DNA of 12,589 bases from Spirochaetaceae bacterium (GTDB lineage: Bacteria; Spirochaetota; Spirochaetia; Treponematales; Breznakiellaceae): the NCBI GenBank assembly GCA_031290405.1, contig JAITNO010000064.1, positions 1 to 12,589 on the forward strand, in the 5' to 3' direction. Numbering within the stretch: position 1 is the stretch's first letter; the number at the start of each line of letters is the position of its first letter. The position numbers were made by a program, and so were the translations under genes. Below are positions 6,801 to 12,589 of this stretch, piece by piece. The notes below the pieces were generated by a model. It had not been told where the DNA came from. It saw only the letters and a list, made by a program, of their open reading frames with translations, and made no database searches.

Positions 6801-6813
6801 CGCCGCAGGCGCT
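6799..6813. repeat. small perfect inverted repeat after the lipoprotein gene
   Basis: AGCGCC (6799-6804), GCA, GGCGCT (6808-6813) forms a 6-bp GC-rich stem with a 3-nt loop. No T-run follows on either strand, so it is not a standard terminator by itself. It may back up the hairpin just upstream. The stretch from 6814 to 6917 holds no gene or other structure that I can see. Confidence 0.4.
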
Positions 6814-6917
6814 TGCCGGCTTTACCTAAAACTGACCCGCCCGCGCATGACGCCCGGCCGGCGGCGCCGCCCCCCGCAAGGCCCGTCGCCAAGCCGTTCG
6901 CATACGCAAACAAACCC

Positions 6918-7127
6918 GTAACGGTCGTCACCAATCTTGTAAGACATCTCACCAACTCTGTGAGAGTTCTCACCAAGTCTGTGAGAGTTCTCACCAACTC
7001 TGTGAGAACTCTCATCAACTCTGTGAGAACTCTCATCAAACCTGTGAGAATTCTCATCAAACCTGTGAGAATTCTCATCAAACCTGTGAGAACTCTCATC
7101 AAACCTGTGAGAACTCTCATCAAGCCG
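6918..7127. repeat. 21-bp tandem dyad array 2 (10 units, convergent intergenic region)
   Basis: Ten contiguous 21-bp units start at 6918, 6939, 6960 and so on to 7107. The typical unit is GTGAGAACTCTCATC plus a 6-bp tail (aaacct or aactct). Each contains GTGAGA-NN-TCTCA(C/T): centres are GT in the units at 6960 and 6981, AC at 7002, 7023, 7086 and 7107, and AT at 7044 and 7065. The units at 7044 and 7065 hold the perfect palindrome TGAGAATTCTCA. The left units (6918, 6939) are diverged, the right ones nearly uniform, and the last loses its tail (CAAGCCG). The array fills much of the 348-bp region between the convergent lipoprotein and mutS2 genes. Several frames stay open through it (a repeated VRTLIKP or RVLTGLM heptapeptide), but I see no coding signal. 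Sequence differs from array 1, yet period and dyad-plus-spacer layout are the same. Confidence 0.95.
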
Positions 7128-7148
7128 ACGGCGGGCGGCGGCCCCCTC

Positions 7149-9536
7149 CTATCCCTCTTTGAGGGTTATTTCTGTGCGGCCGAAGCCGCCCAGTTCGGGG
7201 CGGGAGAAGTAATAGTCGGCGACGACGGGGCTGGTTTTGAGATACTCGTGGACGCCGCGGGAGAGGACGCCTGTGCCTTTGCCGTGGATGACGGCGAAGT
7301 TTGTCAGGCCGGCGATGACGGCGCCGTCGATGTGCGTTTCCAGGGCGCGGAGGGCGTCGGAGAGGCTTAGGCCGCGCAGGTTGAGTTCTGGGCTGGGGGG
7401 GCGGGCGCGCGCGAGGTCGGCGCGGGCGATGTCCGCGCGCGGCGCGGGTTGCGCGCCGGCGATGAGCCGCAGCGCGCTTTCGTCGAAGGGGAGGGTGAGG
7501 GAGCCGACTTCCACCATCCAGACTCCTTTTTTGCCGGCGCGCTTGACGATGCCGCGTTGGTTGTCGTTGCCGGCGCGGACGGCGTCGCCTGGGCGGATGG
7601 GGGCGGGGTTTTTTTCCTGGTTGCGCTCGTTTTTGCCGGCGTCGTCGGCTGGCGGCGCGGCGCGGAGGGGCGCGGTTTCTTCGGTCTGGGCTTTTTCGCT
7701 TTCCTTCTGGACGGCCTCGGCCAGGGTGTTCAGAAAGGTTTTGACGTTCTGGGTTTTTTCTCTGGTGAGCTCGCCTTCTTTGACTTCGCGGACGAGGTTT
7801 TCGAGGGTTTTTCTGCTCTCGGAAAGGAGGGCGCGCAGGTTCCGGACGGCTCCGCTTTTTATTTCGGCTTCTTTTTGGCGCAGGTGGAGTTCCCAAAGGT
7901 CGTTTGTGCGGGTCTGCTCGCGCAAGCTTGCCGCTTGGCGGATGAGTCTTTCTTCTTCCTGGGCGCAGGCGGCGTATTTTTCTTGTAAGCCTTCGATGAG
8001 TGCGGCGACGTCGCCTGCGCGTCCGTCCATGTTGGCGCGCGCTTTGTCGATTATGTCGGGTGGGAGGCCGTTCTGTTCGGCTGCGTCTATGGCCCTGCTT
8101 TCGCCGGGTACGCCCATGATGAGTTTGTAGCTTGGCCGCGGCGCCTTGGGGTCGAAATCCATCGAGGCGTTCTCCGCGAGGCTGTGCGTCCAGGCGTAGT
8201 CTTTGAGGGGGCTGTGGTGGGTGGTGGCGATCAGCGTGGTTTTTTTTGCGATGAAGGCGTCGGCGATGGCCATCGCGAGGGCGGCGCCTTCGGCGGCGTC
8301 GGTTCCGGATCCGAATTCGTCCAGGAGGACGAGTGTGCGTTCGCTCGCCTGGGACAGGATGGCGGCTATGTTTTTTATGTGCGCGGAAAACGTGGAGAGG
8401 GCGTTGTCGATGGACTGTTCGTCGCCTATGTCGGCGCATACGTTGTCGAAGATGGGGAGCGCGCTGCCTTCCGCGGCGGGTATGGCCAGGCCGGCTTGGT
8501 TCATCAGGGCGAAGAGGCCGACGGTCTTGAGCGCGACGGTCTTGCCGCCGGTGTTTGGGCCGGTGATGATTGTCATTCGCACGCGGTCTTTGACGCGGAC
8601 GTCGATGGGGACGGCGCGGGCGCCGAGGAGGGGGTGCCGCGCCTGCACGAGGCTGATTGCGGCGCCTTGTGCGGCGAAGACGCCTTTGGTGTTGTTGGAA
8701 TGGCGGGCGCGGGCGCGCAACGTCTCGAGGTCGACGATGCGCCTGTGAAAGCGGGTGAGCTCGTCTTTGTCTGCCGCGACGCGCGCGCTTAAAGCGCGCA
8801 ACGCGCGGCGGATCTCGATGGCGAGTTCCCGCTTCAAGATGGCGATGCGGTTGTTTTTTTCGACGGCTTCTTCGGGTTCGATAAAGAGGGTTTGGCCGCT
8901 GGCGGAGGCTTCCCTCACGATGCCGCGCAGTCTGCCGCGAAAGTTGGCCTTTAACGCGACGACGGTGCGCCCGTCCCGCACTGAAGGCAGGTCGGATTGC
9001 AGCATGGGGCGCGTGGCGTCGTCCTCCCAGAAGGATGCGGCGATGGTTTTGAGCTCGGCCTCCGCGCCGGCGATGGCCTTCTTGATGCGGACGATGGGGG
9101 GGATGTCGCGCAGATTGCCCTCCCGGTCTATTACGGCGAAGATTTCCCGCGCCAGGGGGGCGCAATCGGGGGCCCCCTGCGCGAAAAAACGCCGCAGATG
9201 CTCGTCCCCTTCAAGCCAGGCGAGAATCCTCATTCCTTCCTCGATGAAGCGTCCTATCATGAGGGCTTCTTCGGCTTCGAGGACGACGCCCTCAAGGCTG
9301 AGTTTGCCGACGAGGGGCGCGATGGCGGGCAGCGCGCCCACAGGCTCCGGGTTTTTTGCGTGAAGATGGAGCGCGGCTATGGCCGAAACGTGTTTCTTCA
9401 ATTGGGCAACGTCTTCTTCGTTGCGCATGGGGGCCTGTTCGAGGATGAGGTCGGCGGCTTCGGCGCTTTTGGAGAGCTCGGCGACTTGCGCGAGTATCGC
9501 GTCGAACTCAAGCAGTTGGTGGTGTTTGTCCGTCAT
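7149..9536 (-). CDS. mutS2: MutS2-family ATPase with C-terminal Smr domain
   Basis: The 795 residues match MutS2, which lacks the mismatch-recognition domain of MutS. MutS2 has been linked to suppression of homologous recombination and, in Bacillus, to splitting collided ribosomes. Residues 1-300 form the core/lever region. The ATPase follows: Walker A GPNTGGKT (326-333), signature STFSAHIKNI (381-390), Walker B LVLLDEFGSGTD (402-413) and TTHH switch (438-441). A charged coiled coil spans about 510-620, then a poorly conserved acidic/Ala-rich stretch, a KOW-like segment (PGDAVRAGNDNQRGIVKR, 649-666) and an Ala/Arg/Pro linker (690-717). The Smr nuclease domain fills 718-795 with LNLRG (718-722) and HGKGTG (751-756). 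The usual first motif is LDLRG, so the Asp is Asn here. The start ATG overlaps the rsgA stop as ATGA, so translation is coupled. It is the last gene of the operon and ends before array 2. Confidence 0.95.
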   Translation of the reverse strand: MTDKHHQLLEFDAILAQVAELSKSAEAADLILEQAPMRNEEDVAQLKKHVSAIAALHLHAKNPEPVGALPAIAPLVGKLSLEGVVLEAEEALMIGRFIEEGMRILAWLEGDEHLRRFFAQGAPDCAPLAREIFAVIDREGNLRDIPPIVRIKKAIAGAEAELKTIAASFWEDDATRPMLQSDLPSVRDGRTVVALKANFRGRLRGIVREASASGQTLFIEPEEAVEKNNRIAILKRELAIEIRRALRALSARVAADKDELTRFHRRIVDLETLRARARHSNNTKGVFAAQGAAISLVQARHPLLGARAVPIDVRVKDRVRMTIITGPNTGGKTVALKTVGLFALMNQAGLAIPAAEGSALPIFDNVCADIGDEQSIDNALSTFSAHIKNIAAILSQASERTLVLLDEFGSGTDAAEGAALAMAIADAFIAKKTTLIATTHHSPLKDYAWTHSLAENASMDFDPKAPRPSYKLIMGVPGESRAIDAAEQNGLPPDIIDKARANMDGRAGDVAALIEGLQEKYAACAQEEERLIRQAASLREQTRTNDLWELHLRQKEAEIKSGAVRNLRALLSESRKTLENLVREVKEGELTREKTQNVKTFLNTLAEAVQKESEKAQTEETAPLRAAPPADDAGKNERNQEKNPAPIRPGDAVRAGNDNQRGIVKRAGKKGVWMVEVGSLTLPFDESALRLIAGAQPAPRADIARADLARARPPSPELNLRGLSLSDALRALETHIDGAVIAGLTNFAVIHGKGTGVLSRGVHEYLKTSPVVADYYFSRPELGGFGRTEITLKEG

Positions 9537-10480
9537 GTGCGGCCTCCTTTCCCTTGCAGCTCGGATCGTATCCGCGTGAAGCTTTCATACCGATCGGGGT
9601 GTATGGCTCCTGCCGCCACGGCGCTTAACACGGAACATCCTGATTCGCTTACGTGGGTGCAGGACGCCCCGAAGGCGCAGTGGAGTGCGGGCGCAGAAAA
9701 TTCCTTCATATATGAGGCGAGGTCCTGGGGGGAAACGCCGTCGGGAGACAGTTGGCGGACGCCGGGGGTGTCGATGATGTTGATGCGCTCATCGCTGGCG
9801 TCTTCGAGGAGCGCCGAGAGGACGGTGGTGTGGTTTCCCCGGTCGTGCTTTGTGTTTACGGCGCCGGTCTGTCGCTTTGCCCCCGGAAGCAGGATGTTTA
9901 TCAGGCTGGACTTCCCCACTCCGCTCTGCCCGGTAAAGACCGACAGGCGGTTCGCCAGGATTGAGCGCAGGGCCGCGACGCCTTCGCCTGACAGCGCGGA
10001 CGTTCGCATGACGGTGTAGCCGATGCGCCGGTAGTCGGCGAGCCGGCTTTCGACGCCGTTCGCCTGGCAATCGGCGTCCGTCAAGTCGGATTTATTCAAC
10101 AGCACCATCGCGGGAAGCCGGGACGCTTCGGCCTGCGCGAGGACGCGGTCGATGAAGCGCGGCCTAAAGGGGGGCTGCGCGGGGCTGGTTACGCAGACGA
10201 TCTGGTCGATGTTGGCGGCGAGCGTCTGCGTCATGCCCTTCTTGCGGTTAAAGCGCGCGAACAGATTGGTCCGCGGCTCGACGCCCAGTATCATGCCCTG
10301 GCCGCAGCCTGACGGCTCAAACGCTACGATGTCGCCCGGCGCGAGGGGGTTGTAGCAATCGCTTTCGACTTTTAAGACTTTGCCTTTGATGCGGCACTCA
10401 AGGTAGGGGGACGGGGCGCCGCCGTCGAGCGGCTTTATGGTGAAGACGTTCCTGGAGCCTGAAACGACGAGGCCTCTCAT
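9533..10480 (-). CDS. rsgA: ribosome small-subunit-dependent GTPase RsgA
   Basis: RsgA (YjeQ/YloQ) is a circularly permuted GTPase that checks late 30S subunit assembly. From the ATG at 10480 it has 315 residues. An N-terminal OB fold covers about 1-75. The permuted order of GTPase motifs is clear: G4 NKSD (129-132), G5 TSALSGEG (160-167), G1 GQSGVGKSS (184-192), G2 region DRGNHTT (213-219) and G3 DTPG (237-240). The C-terminal zinc module has C268, C274, H276 and C282 (CAFGASCTHVSESGC). An in-frame ATG at 10540 would add 20 residues, but it sits inside murI. The start at 10480 forms a 4-nt ATGA overlap with the murI stop, and the protein then begins directly with the OB-fold strand, so I prefer it. 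Its own stop overlaps mutS2 in the same way. Confidence 0.94.
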   Translation of the reverse strand: MRGLVVSGSRNVFTIKPLDGGAPSPYLECRIKGKVLKVESDCYNPLAPGDIVAFEPSGCGQGMILGVEPRTNLFARFNRKKGMTQTLAANIDQIVCVTSPAQPPFRPRFIDRVLAQAEASRLPAMVLLNKSDLTDADCQANGVESRLADYRRIGYTVMRTSALSGEGVAALRSILANRLSVFTGQSGVGKSSLINILLPGAKRQTGAVNTKHDRGNHTTVLSALLEDASDERINIIDTPGVRQLSPDGVSPQDLASYMKEFSAPALHCAFGASCTHVSESGCSVLSAVAAGAIHPDRYESFTRIRSELQGKGGRT

Positions 10481-11286
10481 GCGGCGAAATCCCCGAATAG
10501 GGCGGCTTTTAAGTGAAACAATGCGGCCATCTCCTTCCATTTGTCTTCGATGCGACTGTCGCCGGTTACCAGGAGCATATTTTCATGCGTTTTTTGCGCT
10601 TGTTCGGCCTTTGTTTCCTGGAGGAGGCTCTCCACCCTGCGGCACACGCCTGCGACGGAATCGTATATGGCGATGTCGTCGTCGGCGGCTTCTTTGAATT
10701 CGTCCAGTAAGAATAAGAAATGGGTGCAGCCGAGCACAATCGCATCGACGCCGAGCGCCCGGAATCGGTCGACGTATGCTTTGGCCGCGGCTGTCTTCTG
10801 CGCGGCGCCTGTGTGCAAGAGGGAATTTTCAACGAAGTCAACCAATTCGGGGGCCGCGATTGCGCTCATGCGGCAACGCCTTCCGGCGCCGGCGACGAGC
10901 TTCCCGATATACGAGTCTTCTATGGTTCGCTCTGTGCCGAGTACGCCTATGTGCCCGGCCTTGCTTGCCAGGACGGCCGGTTTTACGGCGGGCACGGTGC
11001 CCACAAAGACCTCGCGGGCAAACTGTTTGCGCAGCTCACAGAGCGCGGAGACGGACGCCGTGTTGCAGGCAAGCACGACGACGGCCGGGTTGAATCTTTC
11101 CGACGCGGCGGCGATGCGCTGTGAAAGCAGCCGGACGATCTCTTCTTTGGACTTGGCGCCGTAGGGGAAATGCTCCCGGTCGGCGATGTAGAGCGCTTTT
11201 ATCTGGGGATTGCGCTCGACGAAATATGCGCAATAGGGCAATCCGCCAACGCCTGAATCTAAAAAGACAACGCTTTTATCGTTCAT
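10477..11286 (-). CDS. murI: glutamate racemase
   Basis: MurI converts L-glutamate to the D-glutamate needed for peptidoglycan, in the cytoplasm and without cofactor. The 269 residues are a normal length. Both catalytic cysteines are present: Cys74 in ACNTAS (73-78) and Cys187 in GCTHF (186-190). The N-terminal motif is LDSGVGGL (9-16), with catalytic Asp10 and Ser11, and PYGAKS (41-46) follows the usual pattern. The gene overlaps the thioesterase upstream by 11 nt and rsgA downstream by 4 nt (ATGA). GGTGA lies directly before the ATG inside the thioesterase gene. It belongs to the Asp/Glu racemase superfamily; the two-cysteine arrangement and length favour glutamate racemase over aspartate racemase. 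Confidence 0.94.
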   Translation of the reverse strand: MNDKSVVFLDSGVGGLPYCAYFVERNPQIKALYIADREHFPYGAKSKEEIVRLLSQRIAAASERFNPAVVVLACNTASVSALCELRKQFAREVFVGTVPAVKPAVLASKAGHIGVLGTERTIEDSYIGKLVAGAGRRCRMSAIAAPELVDFVENSLLHTGAAQKTAAAKAYVDRFRALGVDAIVLGCTHFLFLLDEFKEAADDDIAIYDSVAGVCRRVESLLQETKAEQAQKTHENMLLVTGDSRIEDKWKEMAALFHLKAALFGDFAA

Positions 11287-12034
11287 TCACCAACAATTCG
11301 GCCCTAAACGCCGGCGTGTTCCCGTTTTGTTTGCGCCCTTCCACCGCCGTTTTGTTTGCGCCCTCTTTGAGCGGGGGGTCGTCGATGGGGGCGCTCCAGA
11401 TGCCCATCTCTTCGCCCAGCTTTACCTCGTCGATATAATTTATGTCGAGGCGCATCCGAAGGGCGTTTGTGAGGCTGCCGCCGTCGCTTGCATCCTGTAC
11501 CCACTGGATGTAGCGGGCGTTGTTCATGTGGCCGTTAAAATCAATGTCGGAATACGACGCCGTGCGCTCGGCTGTTTTTGAAAGGCCGGCCCGTGGTTCA
11601 AGGCCGAGCGGGGAGCCGGTCATCGCGTCGAGGCCTTCGTTCACGGGGATGGGGACGGCAAGAGACTGTGGGCGGAGGGGGCGGCGTCTTTCAAGGTCGA
11701 GGATGAGCCAGCCGCTTCGCGCCCGCACCAGCACGTTGCCGTCCGCGTCGCGCATATCGTAATCGCGCACGCAGAACAGCCGGTCGAATCCCCGCGGCCA
11801 GCTTCGCAGGACGATTTCCTCGTCCAGCCGGGGGCGCCTTTGAATGACTGCCGACATTCGGGAAAGCACCCAGACCTGCTTGTTGGCGCGCATGATTTCG
11901 CGCCCCACGCCGATAATTTCCGCGTGCGATTCCGCAGCGTCCTGAAAGTAATTGAACGCCGCAAACAGCGTGATTCCGCCGGAAGAGTCAACATCGTTAA
12001 AGATTATTTTTTGCCGTCGCTGCCAGATGTCCAT
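11276..12034 (-). CDS. acyl-ACP thioesterase (FatA/FatB-like double hotdog)
   Basis: The 252 residues match the acyl-ACP thioesterase family, which hydrolyses acyl-ACP and releases free fatty acid, ending chain growth in the cytoplasm. The N-terminal hotdog (1-130) shows IIFNDVDSSGGITLFAAFNYFQD in parts (10-32), then WVLSRM (55-60) and WPRGFDRLFCVRDYDMRDADG (79-99, key residues W79, R81, F87, R90, D91). The second hotdog (150-252) carries the catalytic loop SDIDFNGHMNNARYIQW (162-178) with Asp165, Asn167 and His169. The usual nearby Glu position is Asp181. The stop of cheB lies 3 nt before its ATG, and its own end overlaps murI by 11 nt. Near the 3' end an 18-bp sequence is present twice, 25 bp apart. 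Chain-length specificity cannot be read from the sequence. Confidence 0.88.
   Translation of the reverse strand: MDIWQRRQKIIFNDVDSSGGITLFAAFNYFQDAAESHAEIIGVGREIMRANKQVWVLSRMSAVIQRRPRLDEEIVLRSWPRGFDRLFCVRDYDMRDADGNVLVRARSGWLILDLERRRPLRPQSLAVPIPVNEGLDAMTGSPLGLEPRAGLSKTAERTASYSDIDFNGHMNNARYIQWVQDASDGGSLTNALRMRLDINYIDEVKLGEEMGIWSAPIDDPPLKEGANKTAVEGRKQNGNTPAFRAELLVNER
11322..11364. repeat. short direct repeat inside the thioesterase 3' end
   Basis: CCGTTTTGTTTGCGCCCT occurs at 11322-11339 and again at 11347-11364, an 18-bp perfect copy with a 25-bp offset. The offset is not a multiple of 3, so the two copies encode different residues (EGANKTA and EGRKQNG regions). It lies in the variable C-terminal loop shortly before the last strand of the enzyme. 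Confidence 0.8.
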
Positions 12035-12037
12035 GAC

Positions 12038-12589
12038 TTATAGATGCGAAGCCTTGGCGACCTGCGAGATGCGCTGCCCCATGGCGGAGAGCGGCGCCTG
12101 TTCCATCACATGGCCCATCTCGAACGCGACGCGGGGCATTCCGTAGACAATGGCCGTCTTTTCGTCCTGCCCGAGCGTCAAGCCGCCTTCCTGGTATATC
12201 GAGCCGAGCTGTGAAGCGCCGTCCCGTCCCATGCCCGTCATAATCACGCCGAGCGCGTGATTGCGGTAGCCCAGCGCGACCGAGGCGAAGAGCACGTCCG
12301 CCGAAGGCTTATGCCCGCTGACCGGCGGCGAATCGCTCAGGTGGACGATGCCGCCCAGTCCGACGCGCTCAACCTCCAGATGCTTTGAGCCTTCCGCAAT
12401 GAAGATCCGTCCGGGGACGATCATCTCGCCCTCCTCGGCCTCTTTAACCTCAAGCGGGCAGATCTTGTCCAGGCTGCGGGCGAACTCCAGCGTAAACCCC
12501 GCCGGCATATGCTGCACAACGAGAATCGGCACCTTGAGGTCGGGATCGAGGTTCGCAAAAACAACGCGCAACGCCTCGGGGCCGCCGGT
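12038..12589 (-). CDS. cheB: chemotaxis protein-glutamate methylesterase CheB, C-terminal part
   Basis: The visible 183 residues are the catalytic methylesterase/deamidase domain that removes methyl groups from chemoreceptors during adaptation. The gene runs off the window edge. The first residues TGGPEAL belong to the nucleophile motif (G-A-S-T-G-G), so the catalytic Ser lies just outside. The catalytic His is at window residue 27 (VVQHMPAGFT) and the Asp at 123 (MTGMGRDGASQL). Other family text includes PGRIFIAEG, SPPVSGHKPSADVLFASVA and GMPRVAFE. The CheY-like receiver domain, if present, would lie beyond the window. It is the first gene seen in the operon, with its stop 3 nt before the thioesterase ATG. 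No cheR, cheA or receptor gene is visible. Confidence 0.95.
   Translation of the reverse strand, partial: TGGPEALRVVFANLDPDLKVPILVVQHMPAGFTLEFARSLDKICPLEVKEAEEGEMIVPGRIFIAEGSKHLEVERVGLGGIVHLSDSPPVSGHKPSADVLFASVALGYRNHALGVIMTGMGRDGASQLGSIYQEGGLTLGQDEKTAIVYGMPRVAFEMGHVMEQAPLSAMGQRISQVAKASHL

Noticed and set aside
6716..7123. - strand frame of 135 codons with RVLTGLM heptapeptide repeats
   Set aside because: It is array 2 read in one of its open frames; it also runs over the 3' end of the lipoprotein gene and shows no start signal or family resemblance.
7100..7148. terminator after mutS2
   Set aside because: GC-rich sequence follows the stop, but no hairpin with a T-run on the - strand could be found before array 2.
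6813..7370. + strand frame of 185 codons through array 2
   Set aside because: It is open because the period is a multiple of 3, and its second half is antisense to mutS2.
7120..9165. - strand frame of 681 codons, Arg/Pro/His rich
   Set aside because: It is an alternative frame of mutS2 kept open by high GC; mutS2 has all family motifs in the other frame.
8997..10019. + strand frame of 340 codons
   Set aside because: It is antisense to mutS2 and rsgA, both firmly identified.
10481..10540. longer rsgA start at 10540
   Set aside because: It lies within murI; the ATG at 10480 makes an ATGA overlap and begins directly at the OB-fold domain.

Overview
The window reads as a GC-rich bacterial chromosome segment, most likely from a spirochaete (Treponema-like), although no single marker proves this. 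Pointers are a chemotaxis methylesterase (CheB), a loose spirochaete-style lipobox on the peptide-binding lipoprotein, a bacterial acyl-ACP thioesterase typical of anaerobes, and two large soluble proteins that I cannot place in a named family.

Layout from left to right. Positions 1-280 hold the front of an exported thioredoxin/TlpA-like gene on the + strand. It runs head-on into the first 18 codons of a DTTLRDG-type (citramalate/isopropylmalate synthase family) gene on the - strand, and both stop being recognisable at the same point, about 268-279. This is a rearrangement or an assembly join. Positions 343-3196 carry two - strand genes: an uncharacterised 633-residue protein and a YitT-family membrane protein. 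Positions 3197-3763 are a divergent intergenic region with a 17-copy, 21-bp tandem array between two promoters. Positions 3764-6800 carry two overlapping + strand genes, an uncharacterised 466-residue protein and an OppA-type lipoprotein. Positions 6801-7148 are a convergent intergenic region with a second 21-bp array of different sequence. Positions 7149-12589 are a very compact - strand operon, in transcription order cheB (3' part), acyl-ACP thioesterase, murI, rsgA, mutS2. Three junctions overlap (two are ATGA) and the fourth has a 3-nt gap.

The most unusual feature is the pair of intergenic arrays. Their sequences differ, but both have a 21-bp period made of a 12-bp dyad with a 2-bp centre plus a 9-bp spacer. 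That puts every dyad on about the same face of the helix. The second unusual feature is that three genes (the 633-residue gene, yitT and the 466-residue gene) have -35/-10 boxes with exact 17-bp spacers ending only 8-9 nt before the start codon, which predicts leaderless or nearly leaderless mRNAs.

Functionally, the operon mixes chemotaxis adaptation (CheB), fatty-acid release (thioesterase), D-glutamate supply for peptidoglycan (MurI), 30S ribosome maturation (RsgA) and a MutS2 ATPase/Smr protein. It looks like a housekeeping operon held together by translational coupling rather than one pathway.
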